Assembly: GCF_009684715.1 (NCBI RefSeq)
Contig: NZ_CP016604.1
Span: 511,262 to 575,261, forward strand
Reading direction: 5' to 3'
Source of the DNA: Otariodibacter oris
Lineage (GTDB): Bacteria; Pseudomonadota; Gammaproteobacteria; Enterobacterales; Pasteurellaceae
DNA: 64,000 bases
Part shown: positions 50,100 through 58,984 of the stretch, one piece after another
How positions within the stretch are numbered: position 1 is the first letter of the stretch
Layout of the letters: every line of letters starts with the position of its first letter
Position numbers and translations under genes: made by a program
The notes under the pieces: generated by a model
The model's input: the letters and a program-made list of their open reading frames with translations, nothing else
Databases searched by the model: none
Told to the model about the DNA's origin: nothing

Positions 50100-50790
50100 C
50101 TCACTGATTTATTTTTACTCTCTTTTTACGCTAATCGTGTTTATTATCAGCCGAAAATTAAGCAAACGCTTAAAAGTTTCTTTGTTAAATCCATTTATTC
50201 TTTCACTGATTTTTCTTGTTGCCATTCTTTATTTCTTTCATATTCCGTTTAAAAGTTATTACCAAGGCAATTTAGTTGTAAATAATTTATTAGGAGTGTC
50301 TATCGTTGCTTTGGCTGTGCCTTTTTATGAGCAACTGCCACAATTAACCAAGCATTGGCGAAAAATTATGATAATAGTAGGCTGTTCAACGTTATTTACT
50401 ATGCTGTCAGGTTTATGTTTTGCTTGGTTATTAGGGGCTAATCAAGAAATTTTGATTGCGATGTTACCTAAATCTGTCACCACAGCGATTGCAGTATCAA
50501 TTACTGAAGAATTGGGAGGAAATCCTGCCATTACTGCGGTAGCCGTAACTATCGCTGGAATATTTGGATCTGCCTTTGGAATAGGCTTTTTAAAATGGGC
50601 AAAAGTAACGAGAACGCACGCTATTGGATTAAGCTTAGGTGCAGTTTCTCACGCATTAGGCACTGCTCGTGCGATGGATTATAGTATCAAAGCAGGGAGT
50701 TATGCTTCTGTCGCATTAGTCTTATGTGGGGTTTTATCTTCAATTATTGCCCCTTTTATGCTCCATTTTGTTTTAAAATACTTGTATTAG
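50092..50790 (+). CDS. LrgB family membrane protein (YohK type)
   Basis: A 232-residue membrane protein with about seven helices and the LrgB hallmark LPKSVTTAIAVSITEELGGN followed by AVAVTIAGIFGSAFG and GAVSHALGTARAM. The start is ATG 50092, with GGAGAAG just upstream inside the previous gene; the two genes overlap by 8 bases and form a classic LrgA-LrgB pair. The first helix block is longer than in YohK. It probably acts together with its partner. Confidence 0.9.
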   Translation: MNSSLIYFYSLFTLIVFIISRKLSKRLKVSLLNPFILSLIFLVAILYFFHIPFKSYYQGNLVVNNLLGVSIVALAVPFYEQLPQLTKHWRKIMIIVGCSTLFTMLSGLCFAWLLGANQEILIAMLPKSVTTAIAVSITEELGGNPAITAVAVTIAGIFGSAFGIGFLKWAKVTRTHAIGLSLGAVSHALGTARAMDYSIKAGSYASVALVLCGVLSSIIAPFMLHFVLKYLY

Positions 50791-50883
50791 TTGGGTTATT
50801 TTATGGTAAATAGAATAGTTATTTGGTATAAATGAAATTACCCTTTACAATACTTTATCTTTTATTTTAACTAAAGAGAAATT

Positions 50884-52662
50884 ATGTCTAAAGATTCATT
50901 CTCACTTGATGCAATGACGAAAGATCAATCCACTTTGAAGACATTTAAACGTTTGTGGCCAATGATATCTCCTTTTAAGTTGGGAATTATTGTGGCTATG
51001 ATTGCAATGATATTAAATGCAGCATCTGATGCTTATTTAATAACAATGATTAAGCCCCTGATCGATGAGGGTTTTGGTAATAGTGCAGATCGGTCGTTCT
51101 TACGAGAAATGGCATTTATTGTCGTTGGTCTATTTTTTGCTCGGGGATTAACTAGCTTTACTTCTGCGTATTGTTTAGCATGGGTATCAGGTAAAGTTGT
51201 GATGGTAATGAGGCAGCGTGTTTTTAAACACTTTATGTTTATGCCAGTCACTTTTTTTGATCAAAACTCTTCTGGAAAATTGCTTTCACGTATTACTTAT
51301 GATTCTGAACAAATTGCTTCATCTTCAGCAGATGCACTACAAAGTGTTGTACGAGAGGGGGTATATGTCATATTCCTAGTCTGTGCTATGTTCTACTATA
51401 GTTGGCGTCTATCTCTTGTTCTTTTCTTAATAGCGCCAGTAATTGCTATTCTTATTAGGGTCATTTCTAAGCGTTTTCGTCGGTTAGCGCGTAATATGCA
51501 AGAGTCTATGGGAACAATGACCGAAAGTGCTGAGCAGATGTTAAGAGGGCATAAGGTTGTACTTTCTTTTGGTGGGCAATCTGTGGAAGAGGAACGTTTT
51601 AATCATAAAAGTAATGATATGCGTCGTAAAGGGATGAAAATGATGGCAGCAACAGCCATTACAAATCCGATTATACAATTAATTGCCTCTTTGGCCCTTG
51701 CTGTCGTCTTATTTATTGCAGGCTCTCCAAGTATCATTGGGAATGAACTAACAGCGGGAGAGTTCGCTGCTGTTATTAGTGCATTAATGGGTATTCTTCG
51801 TCCTTTAAAAACATTAACTAATGTGAATGCACAGTTCCAACGAGGAATGGCGGCTTGTCAGACTTTATTTACATTATTTGATCTTCCTGGAGAGAAAGAT
51901 ACCGGAACTTATCAAGTTAGTAGGGCTAAAGGTAATATCCGTTTTGAAGATGTTTCTTTTACTTATTTAGGTAAAGATCATCCTGCGTTAAAACATATTT
52001 CCTTTGAGTTACCAGCAGGGAAAACATTAGCGTTAGTCGGTCGTTCTGGATCAGGGAAATCGACTATTGCTAACTTAATTACCCGTTTTTATGACGTAGA
52101 TTCAGGTAATATCTATTTAGATGATAAAAAAATTAGTGACTATACGCTGAATAATTTACGTGCACAGTGTGCAATTGTCTCACAGCAAGTTCATTTATTT
52201 AATGATACCATTGCCAATAATATAGCTTATGCTGCAACTGAAAAATACACAAGAAAGGAAATTGAGGATGCAGCGAAAGCGGCTTATGCAATGGAATTTA
52301 TTGAAAAATTGCCAGATGGGTTAGATACAGTTATTGGTGAGAATGGAATCAGTTTATCTGGCGGACAACGTCAACGTTTAGCTATTGCTAGAGCGTTATT
52401 ACGTGATTCTCCAGTCTTGGTTCTGGATGAAGCAACATCTGCATTAGATACAGAATCAGAAAGAGCAATTCAGGCAGCTCTAGAAGAGCTACAGAAAAAT
52501 CGTACAGTACTCGTTATTGCACACCGATTATCGACCATTGAAAAAGCTGATGAAATTTTGGTTATAGATGATGGTGAAATTGTAGAATGCGGTACTCATT
52601 CTGATTTATTAGCCAAACAAGGTGCCTATAAACAGCTTTATAGCTTACAGTTTGGTGCCTAA
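50884..52662 (+). CDS. msbA: Lipid A export ATP-binding/permease protein MsbA
   Basis: A 592-residue ABC half-transporter that flips core lipid A across the inner membrane. Six helices (about 30-320) precede the nucleotide-binding domain with Walker [11 protein letters not shown], signature SGGQRQR, Walker [14 protein letters not shown] and switch His IAHRLS. The length is slightly above E. coli MsbA (582). lpxK, often next to msbA, is not present here. A bidirectional terminator follows. Confidence 0.95.
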   Translation: MSKDSFSLDAMTKDQSTLKTFKRLWPMISPFKLGIIVAMIAMILNAASDAYLITMIKPLIDEGFGNSADRSFLREMAFIVVGLFFARGLTSFTSAYCLAWVSGKVVMVMRQRVFKHFMFMPVTFFDQNSSGKLLSRITYDSEQIASSSADALQSVVREGVYVIFLVCAMFYYSWRLSLVLFLIAPVIAILIRVISKRFRRLARNMQESMGTMTESAEQMLRGHKVVLSFGGQSVEEERFNHKSNDMRRKGMKMMAATAITNPIIQLIASLALAVVLFIAGSPSIIGNELTAGEFAAVISALMGILRPLKTLTNVNAQFQRGMAACQTLFTLFDLPGEKDTGTYQVSRAKGNIRFEDVSFTYLGKDHPALKHISFELPAGKTLALVGRSGSGKSTIANLITRFYDVDSGNIYLDDKKISDYTLNNLRAQCAIVSQQVHLFNDTIANNIAYAATEKYTRKEIEDAAKAAYAMEFIEKLPDGLDTVIGENGISLSGGQRQRLAIARALLRDSPVLVLDEATSALDTESERAIQAALEELQKNRTVLVIAHRLSTIEKADEILVIDDGEIVECGTHSDLLAKQGAYKQLYSLQFGA

Positions 52663-52684
52663 TATTAGATTCTCAGACAAATAA

Positions 52685-52714
52685 AAAAACCTGCAATAAT
52701 GCAGGTTTTTTTAT
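52685..52714. terminator. Bidirectional terminator between msbA and the metQ array
   Basis: AAAAACCTGCA (52685-52695) pairs with TGCAGGTTTTT (52700-52710) around a 4-base loop, with T7 after it and A7 before it. Confidence 0.9.
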
Positions 52715-52733
52715 GTTTATAGAAATGGTTATC

Positions 52734-53528
52734 TTACCAACCTTTAATCATAGAACCCTTAAAGACTTCATCTGCTTTTTGGAATACTTCATCTGTTTGA
52801 TAAGCTTTGATGAAGTTTTTAATATCTTCGCTATCTTTATTATCTTCACGGGCTACAATTAAATTTACGTAAGGTGAATCTTTATCTTCGACAAAGATAC
52901 CATCTGTTGCAGGTGTTAAGCCAATATGTCCAGCATAGATTGTATTAATGATCGCAAATGTTACATCATCTAAGGTACGAGGAAGTAATTCAGCATTCAC
53001 TTCTTGAATGGTTAAATTTTTAGGATTCTCAATAATATCAGCTGTTGTTGAAAGAAGGTTAGTACTATCTTGTAGTTTAATTAAACCTTGTTTCTCTAAT
53101 AAAATTAACGCACGACCTAAATTAGTTGGATCATTAGGCACAGCAATGGTATCGCCATCTTTTACTTCGGCCGCTGATTTGATCTTATTTGAGTAAGCGG
53201 CAATAGGAAAGACAAAAGTATTTGCCAAAGGTGTTAATTTATATCCTTTGTCTGCAATTTGTTTATCTAAAAATGGTTTGTGTTGGAATGCATTGATATC
53301 TAAATCACCATTATTTAATGCTTCATTTGGTGTTGAGAAATCGGTAAATCCAACAAGTTCTACATCAAGATTGTATCTTTCTTTAGCTAGTTTTGCTGCA
53401 ACTTCTGCAACTTCTTGTTCTGGACCAGACATGGTGCCGACTTTCAATGCTTTAGGCGCATCATTGCAAGCTGTTAATATAAATGCCGAGAGTACAGCAG
53501 TAGCTGTAAGTAATTTTTTTAAATTCAT
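52734..53528 (-). CDS. metQ: MetQ-family methionine-binding lipoprotein, distal copy
   Basis: A 264-residue substrate-binding lipoprotein of the NLPA/MetQ family. Signal peptide with lipobox LTAC (Cys21), then NDAPKALKVGTMSGPEQE. Ligand-domain hallmarks: ALNNGDLDINAFQHKPFLDK, AVPNDPTNLGRAL and SPYVNLIVAREDNKD. It is the third and most distal of three successive copies behind metNI. Highly similar to the middle copy, including the same MIKGW ending, so they arose by recent duplication. In Mannheimia the equivalents are PlpABC outer-surface lipoproteins. Confidence 0.93.
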   Translation of the reverse strand: MNLKKLLTATAVLSAFILTACNDAPKALKVGTMSGPEQEVAEVAAKLAKERYNLDVELVGFTDFSTPNEALNNGDLDINAFQHKPFLDKQIADKGYKLTPLANTFVFPIAAYSNKIKSAAEVKDGDTIAVPNDPTNLGRALILLEKQGLIKLQDSTNLLSTTADIIENPKNLTIQEVNAELLPRTLDDVTFAIINTIYAGHIGLTPATDGIFVEDKDSPYVNLIVAREDNKDSEDIKNFIKAYQTDEVFQKADEVFKGSMIKGW

Positions 53529-53559
53529 AATTATTCCTTTTTATATATCTATTGTGTAT

Positions 53560-53611
53560 AGCGGTTACTTTTGTGTGAAATTTCGCAAAATTAGAGTCTA
53601 ATGTAACCGCT
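53560..53611 (-). terminator. Imperfect hairpin between the distal and middle metQ copies
   Basis: AGCGGTTAC (53560-53568) pairs exactly with GTAACCGCT (53603-53611) around a 34-base loop; the right arm is part of an uptake sequence (53606-53614). It may trim transcription between copies. Confidence 0.45.
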
Positions 53612-53625
53612 TGTTATAAAGTTTA

Positions 53626-54420
53626 TTACCAACCTTTAATCATCGAGCCTTTAAAGACTTCATTTGCTTTTTCGAAGACTTCATCTGTTTGGTAAGATTT
53701 AATAAAGTCTTTAATTGCTTCATTATCTTTATTATCTTCACGAGATACGATCAGATTGACATAAGGGGAGTCTTTATCTTCAACAAATAACCCATCTTTA
53801 GTTGGTGTTAATCCAATCTGCCCCGCATATCCCGTATTAATAACAGCAAATGCCACATCATCTAAGGTCCGAGGCAGTAATTGAGCTTCAATCTCTTGAA
53901 TATCTAAATTTTTAGGGTTTTCAACAATATTTACCGTTGTAGCAAGAAGATTAGTGCTGTCATCTAATTTAATTAAGCCCTGTTTTTCTAGTAAAAGTAA
54001 AGAACGACCTAAATTTGTTGGATCATTTGGTAATGCAATCGTATCGCCATCTTTTAATTCATCAATTGATTTAATTTTGTTTGAATAAGCGGCAATAGGG
54101 AAAACAAAGGTATTTGCTAAAGGCGTTAATTTATAGCCTTTATCTTCAATTTGTTTATCTAAATACGGTTTATGTTGGAATGCATTGATATCTAAATCAC
54201 CATTATTTAATGCTTCATTAGGTGTTGCATAATCGGTAAAAAGCACGATCTCCACATCACGATTGTATTTTTCTTTTGCTATTTTTGCTGCAACTTCTAT
54301 GACTTCATGTTCAGGACCTGACATCGCACCAACTTTGAGTGGTTTTGCTACATCGTTACAAGCCGTTAATATAAATGCAGAGATAACAGCAGTGGCGGTG
54401 AGTAATTTTTTGAAATTCAT
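53626..54420 (-). CDS. metQ: MetQ-family methionine-binding lipoprotein, middle copy
   Basis: A 264-residue lipoprotein colinear with the distal copy. Signal peptide MNFKKLLTATAVISAFI with lipobox LTAC (Cys21); ALNNGDLDINAFQHKPYLDK, ALPNDPTNLGRSL and YVNLIVSREDNKDNE are conserved. Differences from the distal copy are concentrated in residues 21-70 and around the binding-pocket strands (VNTGYAGQ here, INTIYAGH there), which might tune ligand choice (L-Met, D-Met or a peptide). Flanked on both sides by hairpins built on the AGCGGTTAC stem. Confidence 0.93.
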   Translation of the reverse strand: MNFKKLLTATAVISAFILTACNDVAKPLKVGAMSGPEHEVIEVAAKIAKEKYNRDVEIVLFTDYATPNEALNNGDLDINAFQHKPYLDKQIEDKGYKLTPLANTFVFPIAAYSNKIKSIDELKDGDTIALPNDPTNLGRSLLLLEKQGLIKLDDSTNLLATTVNIVENPKNLDIQEIEAQLLPRTLDDVAFAVINTGYAGQIGLTPTKDGLFVEDKDSPYVNLIVSREDNKDNEAIKDFIKSYQTDEVFEKANEVFKGSMIKGW

Positions 54421-54468
54421 ATCTATTCCTTTTATATCTTCCTTTTTTACTACTGGTGAGGTAGATAT

Positions 54469-54520
54469 AGCGGTTACTTCTTGATAAGAATTTGCAAAAT
54501 TCTTATCTAATGTAACCGCT
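54469..54520 (-). terminator. Long hairpin between the middle and proximal metQ copies
   Basis: AGCGGTTAC (54469-54477) pairs with GTAACCGCT (54512-54520). Inside, GATAAGAATTT (54483-54493) pairs with AAATTCTTATC (54497-54507). The right arm overlaps an uptake sequence (54515-54523). This is a stronger structure than the hairpin after the middle copy. Confidence 0.6.
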
Positions 54521-54535
54521 TGTCATAGCCAGTAA

Positions 54536-55339
54536 TTACCAGCCTTTTACTACACCACCCTCAAAATATTTTAGCGCTTCTTGATAGACTTCTTCAGATT
54601 GGAATGCTTTAACGAAGTCTTTAATTGCTGGATCATCTTTATTGTCTTCACGGCTTACAACAAGATTTACATATGGTGATTCTTTTGATTCAACAAAGAT
54701 CCCATCTTTCTCTGGGGATAAACCTACTTGCCCTGCATAAGTATTATTGATAATCGCTAAATCGACATCATCTAAAGTACGAGGTAGTAATGAAGAATCA
54801 ACTTCTTGAATTTCGATATTTTTCGGATTTTCAACAATATCAAGTGGTGTTGCTAACAAATTAGAAGAATCTTTTAGTTTAATAACGCCTTGTTTTTCTA
54901 GTAGGATGAGTGAACGTCCTAAATTACTTGGGCTATTAGGTACAGCAACAATTGCTCCTTCTTGTAGTTCAGATACATTCTTGATTTTCTTTGAGTAACC
55001 AGCAATTGGGAACACAAAAGTATTGCCTATAATCGCTAGTTTATAACCTCTATGTTTTACTTCATCATCCATATATGGTTTGTGTTGAAATGCATTTGCA
55101 TCTAATTCACCTGTACTGAGTGCTTGGTTTGGTCCTGTATATTCAGTGAATTCAACAAGCTTAACATCAAGGTTAAATTTTTCTTTTGCTAATAGTGCAG
55201 CCACTTCGGTTACCTGTGCTTCTGGTCCTGACATTACCCCTACAGTAATTTGACGAGCTTCATCTGCTGCTTGAGCGTTATAACCAGTTAATGCTAATGC
55301 AGAAACTACTGCAACTTTGAGTGTTTGTTTTAAGTTCAT
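54536..55339 (-). CDS. metQ: MetQ-family binding protein lacking the lipobox cysteine, metI-proximal copy
   Basis: A 267-residue paralogue and the first after metI. The signal peptide ends ALALTGYNAQAADEARQ. Where the other copies have LTAC, this one has LTGY (codon TAT), so lipidation is not possible, but the AQA-A site suits signal peptidase I. The mature protein keeps SGPEAQVTEVAALLAKEKF, AFQHKPYMDDEVKHRGYKL and SPYVNLVVSREDNKDDP. It is therefore predicted to be a soluble periplasmic binding protein delivering ligand to MetNI. It is more divergent than the other two copies. Confidence 0.92.
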   Translation of the reverse strand: MNLKQTLKVAVVSALALTGYNAQAADEARQITVGVMSGPEAQVTEVAALLAKEKFNLDVKLVEFTEYTGPNQALSTGELDANAFQHKPYMDDEVKHRGYKLAIIGNTFVFPIAGYSKKIKNVSELQEGAIVAVPNSPSNLGRSLILLEKQGVIKLKDSSNLLATPLDIVENPKNIEIQEVDSSLLPRTLDDVDLAIINNTYAGQVGLSPEKDGIFVESKESPYVNLVVSREDNKDDPAIKDFVKAFQSEEVYQEALKYFEGGVVKGW

Positions 55340-55385
55340 GAGTAAATCCTCTTATTAAATTAAATGATGTTGTGTTTGTTTTTAT

Positions 55386-56063
55386 TTATCGGTGATCGTA
55401 ACGTTTTGCGAGAGTATCACCTATTTTTTGGCTAATCATCACGATAGCGACAATGATGATTGTTGAAACCCATTTTACGTAGACCATATTACGATGTTCT
55501 CCGTAACTGATAGCAAGGTTACCCAAGCCACCACCACCAACAGCACCAGCCATTGCAGAGTAACCAATGAGAGAAACTAAGGTTAGCGTAATGCCGTTGA
55601 TTAAAATTGGTAAAGATTCTGGTAAATAAAATTTATTAACGACTTGCCAGTTGGTTGCACCCATTGACTTCGCAGCTTCAGTAAGACCGCTTGGAATTTC
55701 CAACAATGCGTTTGCAGTTAAACGTGCAAAGAATGGAATCGCAGTAATACTTAATGGCACGATTGCCGCCGTTGTACCTAATGTTGTCCCTACAATTAAG
55801 CGGGTAAAAGGTAATAAAATAACAAGTAAAATAATAAATGGAATTGAACGTCCAATATTAATGATCACATCTAACACTTGATGAGACGTTTTGTGTTCTA
55901 AAATTTGTCCTTTACCTGTTAAAAAAGCAAGGAACCCAATCGGTAATCCAAATACGACAGCCATTAGCGTACCAATAAATCCCATGTAAATTGTCTCTAG
56001 CGTGGACTGCCCAACTAATTCCCATATTCTCGGTGTTAATTCATTTAAAAGATCAGCCCACAT
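55386..56063 (-). CDS. metI: Methionine ABC transporter permease MetI
   Basis: A 225-residue permease with five hydrophobic helices. The ABC-docking loop is [20 protein letters not shown]. The start [16 protein letters not shown] (ATG at 56063, GAGG 10 bases upstream) fits the family; an upstream TTG is rejected. It overlaps metN by 11 bases, so the two are translationally coupled. MetI forms a dimer with MetN. Confidence 0.94.
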   Translation of the reverse strand: MWADLLNELTPRIWELVGQSTLETIYMGFIGTLMAVVFGLPIGFLAFLTGKGQILEHKTSHQVLDVIINIGRSIPFIILLVILLPFTRLIVGTTLGTTAAIVPLSITAIPFFARLTANALLEIPSGLTEAAKSMGATNWQVVNKFYLPESLPILINGITLTLVSLIGYSAMAGAVGGGGLGNLAISYGEHRNMVYVKWVSTIIIVAIVMISQKIGDTLAKRYDHR

Positions 56064-57087
56064 AGCCAAGTACCTCAACTTTTACATTATTATCAATTAA
56101 AAAAGATTTTGCTTGTGCAATAGAATCTGATTCTCCTTCAACTTCAGCAATCACAAACCCAAATTTTACGCCACCTGCATAATCAATTTGTGAGATTAAT
56201 ATGCTGAAATCAATACCAAATTTTTTCGATGCATGTGAAAGTAATGGTGCATCGACAGATTGCCCAGTGAATTCAAATTGAATGATTGGGAAACTCTTTT
56301 CGCTTGGTGTTGCTGAGAGTTTTTCTGCATATTCAGCGGGTAATTCAATATGGAATGTTGATTGAATAAAACGCTGAGCAAGTTCTGTTTTTGGATTTGA
56401 GAAAATTTCACTTACAGAACCACTTTCAATTAATTTACCTTTATCGATTACCGCAACACGATCACAAATACGTTTAACGACATCCATTTCATGGGTAATA
56501 AGTAAAATTGTTAAGCCTAATCGAACATTAATTTCTTTTAATAGTTGTAAAATTGATTGTGTTGTTGCTGGGTCTAAAGCACTGGTTGCTTCATCACAAA
56601 GTAACACTTTAGGATCATTCGCTAAGGCTCTTGCGATTGCAACACGTTGTTTTTGCCCACCAGATAAGTTGCTTGGGTAAGCATCTCTTTTATCTGTAAG
56701 CCCGACTAATCCTAAAAGCTCGTTTACTTTTTTCTCTATATGTTCTTTACTTGAGTTGCTTAATTTCAATGGTAATGCAATATTTTCAAACACAGTAGCT
56801 GATGAAAGTAAGTTAAAGTGTTGGAAAATCATTGCAATATCACGACGCGCGATAATTAATTCTTTTTCTGAAAATGCGGTAAGATCTTTGCCATCAACAA
56901 TGACTTGCCCTGATGTTGGATGCTCAAGTAAATTGACACAACGGATTAATGTACTTTTACCTGCACCAGAGGCACCAATTACTCCGTAAATCGTACCTTT
57001 AGGTACTTCGAGATCAACATTATCTAATGCGGTAATGATTTTTCCTGATACCTCGAATTGTTTGCTGATTTGTTTCAGCTCTATCAT
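56053..57087 (-). CDS. metN: Methionine ABC transporter ATP-binding protein MetN
   Basis: A 344-residue ATPase. Walker [10 protein letters not shown] at 38-46, signature LSGGQKQR, Walker [14 protein letters not shown] and switch His LLITHEMDV. The C-terminal NIL/ACT-like domain (about 265-344) binds methionine in E. coli MetN and causes trans-inhibition. It is the first gene of the metNIQQQ unit, behind a promoter whose spacer is filled with MetJ boxes. Confidence 0.96.
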   Translation of the reverse strand: MIELKQISKQFEVSGKIITALDNVDLEVPKGTIYGVIGASGAGKSTLIRCVNLLEHPTSGQVIVDGKDLTAFSEKELIIARRDIAMIFQHFNLLSSATVFENIALPLKLSNSSKEHIEKKVNELLGLVGLTDKRDAYPSNLSGGQKQRVAIARALANDPKVLLCDEATSALDPATTQSILQLLKEINVRLGLTILLITHEMDVVKRICDRVAVIDKGKLIESGSVSEIFSNPKTELAQRFIQSTFHIELPAEYAEKLSATPSEKSFPIIQFEFTGQSVDAPLLSHASKKFGIDFSILISQIDYAGGVKFGFVIAEVEGESDSIAQAKSFLIDNNVKVEVLGYVG

Positions 57088-57121
57088 TGTTCTATTCCTA
57101 ACTAATACAAAATGGATGTTT

Positions 57122-57152
57122 GGGATTCTAGACGTCTAGATTTCTATGTCAA
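57122..57152 (-). promoter_or_regulatory. metN promoter overlapped by MetJ boxes
   Basis: On the minus strand, TTGACA (57152-57147), a 16-base spacer and TAGAAT (57130-57125) form a strong promoter. The region 57122-57145 divides into 8-mers: AGACGTCT at 57130-57137 is a perfect Met box, AGATTTCT (57138-57145) matches 6 of 8 and GGGATTCT (57122-57129) about half. Methionine/SAM-bound MetJ would cover the promoter. Confidence 0.82.
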
Positions 57153-57285
57153 TCAAAAAATATAAAATTTCGGCAAAAAAATAGGTGTTTGAATTCGATC
57201 GTTGAAAAAATAAACTTTAGTCCCCATATTCAGACACTAATCTAGATAGAATAGCTATCACTATGAAAATTTAACGGAGAAAAAT

Positions 57286-57597
57286 ATGAAACAAGAAACC
57301 AGAAAATATATCAATGAAGTAGAAGCAGCCATGAAAAAACATCATCTATGGGAGGCAACACCGCCTTCGGAGGAAGCGTTGGCAAGTACCGATCCATTTT
57401 GTGTTAACGCACTTTCTCCATCCCAGTGGTTGCAATGGATTTTTATTCCTAAAATGAATGCCTTATTAGATGCGAATGCGGATTTACCGAGAGATTTTGC
57501 GATTACACCTTATTTAGAAGAGGCATTAAAAGAAGAAGCCTATTTAATGGATTTGCATGATCCATTACTTAAACTTGAACAATTGCTAAAAAGTTAA
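57286..57597 (+). CDS. yqcC: YqcC family protein (DUF446)
   Basis: A 103-residue small acidic cytoplasmic protein of unknown function, all-helical in appearance. The LSPSQWLQWIFIPKMNALLD stretch and the N-terminal LWEATPPS match the YqcC family. GGAG lies just before the ATG. It precedes truC by 13 bases, as yqcC precedes truC in E. coli, which suggests a tRNA- or ribosome-linked role that has not been defined. Confidence 0.88.
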   Translation: MKQETRKYINEVEAAMKKHHLWEATPPSEEALASTDPFCVNALSPSQWLQWIFIPKMNALLDANADLPRDFAITPYLEEALKEEAYLMDLHDPLLKLEQLLKS

Positions 57598-57610
57598 TTC
57601 ATCTTATTTT

Positions 57611-58339
57611 ATGTTAGAGATTATTTATCGAGATGAGGAACTTATTGCAATTAACAAGCCAGCAGGAATGTTAGTTCATCGAAGTTGGTTGGATAAACAT
57701 GAAACAGTTTTTGCAATGCAAACCTTACGAGATCAAATTGGGCAACACGTTTACCCAATTCATCGTTTAGATCGACCAACTTCGGGTGTACTATTATTTG
57801 CGTTGAATAGTGATGTGGCTCGTATTATGAGCTTGTTATTTGAACAGCATGAAATGGAGAAACAATATCTTGCAATTGTAAGAGGGCATCTGAAGGATCA
57901 AGAGGGTAGAATAGACTATCCCCTTAAAGTCAAATTAGATAAGATTGCAGATAAATTTTCACAGGCTAAAGAGCCTCAAGACGCAATTACTGATTATCAG
58001 GTAATTGCTCAAGTTGAAAAACCTTATCCTGCGGGTAAGTTTGCAACAGCTCGTTATAGCTTGATCAAATTATTTCCCCAAACAGGGCGGAAACATCAGA
58101 TTAGACGTCATTTGAAGCATATTTTTCATCCTATTATCGGGGATACAAATTATGGTGATCTACATCAAAATCGGGCTTTCTCTGCAAATATTGGGCATGG
58201 GAGACTATTTTTACATGCTTATGAATTAACATTTACTCATCCTAAAAAATTGCAAAAGATTTCAATTAAAGCACCGCTTGATAGTAGCTGGAAAGGAGTC
58301 GCTGAGTCTTTCGAATGGGAGCTTTCAGATTTTTATTAG
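57611..58339 (+). CDS. truC: tRNA pseudouridine(65) synthase TruC
   Basis: A 242-residue RluA-family pseudouridine synthase that modifies U65 in the T-stem of some tRNAs. The catalytic aspartate is D54 in [19 protein letters not shown] is motif I and [17 protein letters not shown] the RNA-contact motif. No S4 domain is present, as expected for TruC. Expressed with yqcC and followed closely by yoaH. Confidence 0.95.
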   Translation: MLEIIYRDEELIAINKPAGMLVHRSWLDKHETVFAMQTLRDQIGQHVYPIHRLDRPTSGVLLFALNSDVARIMSLLFEQHEMEKQYLAIVRGHLKDQEGRIDYPLKVKLDKIADKFSQAKEPQDAITDYQVIAQVEKPYPAGKFATARYSLIKLFPQTGRKHQIRRHLKHIFHPIIGDTNYGDLHQNRAFSANIGHGRLFLHAYELTFTHPKKLQKISIKAPLDSSWKGVAESFEWELSDFY

Positions 58340-58356
58340 ACATTGAAGGGATAACT

Positions 58357-58518
58357 ATGGATAATATTTTACTTTGCTTAACTCATGAGCAACAGCAACA
58401 AGCCGTTGAAAAAATTCAGAGACTTATGCAAGAAGGAATTGGTAGCGGTGAAGCTATTGCAATAGTCGCAAAAGAGTTACGTGAAACATATCAAACAAGT
58501 GAACCATTGGAGAAATAA
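58357..58518 (+). CDS. yoaH: YoaH family protein (UPF0181)
   Basis: A 53-residue protein. [20 protein letters not shown] followed by [15 protein letters not shown] is the UPF0181 signature. The start MDNILLCL with GAAGG upstream is preferred to an in-frame ATG inside truC. Function unknown. It lies 17 bases after truC and 1 base before the next gene, so all four are probably one transcript. Confidence 0.9.
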   Translation: MDNILLCLTHEQQQQAVEKIQRLMQEGIGSGEAIAIVAKELRETYQTSEPLEK

Positions 58519-58519
58519 A

Positions 58520-58984
58520 ATGAAAAATTTATTAGCTATTGCATTAGGTGTTGTATTTACCACATCTGTTGTTTGTGCAGCCGAGCAACAAATATCTGTT
58601 CCTCAAGATATTCAGCCTATGTTACGTTTTGGTGTTTTTGATACTAGCAATACAGTAGCACAAGAGGTTGAGAAATATTCTCTTGGTAATCCATCTCATA
58701 AACTTTGTTGGGTTGCATTTAATATGCCATTTCAACCACTTAATCAAGTTAAGGAGATATTTAATGCTCCTCAAAAGACAACTTTTATTGATGGGCCATC
58801 AAAGATCACAACATCTGAAGATGGGAAAACACATACACTAGAGGTAAGTTTACCAAGTAATAATGGTGAATTTATTGAAAGATGTTGGTCTTTTGGTGAA
58901 AATGATCCAATTGGAAAATATAGTGTAGATGTTCAAGTAAATGATGTTACCTACCCAACTCAATATTTTGAAGTTGTTAAGTAG
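58520..58984 (+). CDS. Small secreted protein of unknown function
   Basis: A 154-residue protein I do not recognise. The start is ATG 58520 with GGAGAAA upstream. It has a signal peptide of about 20 residues (MKNLLAIALGVVFTTSVVC, then AAEQQ); the cleavage may follow CA-A, and the cysteine context SVVCAA is not a good lipobox. The mature part has two cysteines (KLCWVAF, ERCWSFG) that could form a disulphide and looks beta-rich, Ig-like, ending TQYFEVVK. Its 3' end overlaps the convergent CYTH gene by 25 bases. Confidence 0.75.
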   Translation: MKNLLAIALGVVFTTSVVCAAEQQISVPQDIQPMLRFGVFDTSNTVAQEVEKYSLGNPSHKLCWVAFNMPFQPLNQVKEIFNAPQKTTFIDGPSKITTSEDGKTHTLEVSLPSNNGEFIERCWSFGENDPIGKYSVDVQVNDVTYPTQYFEVVK

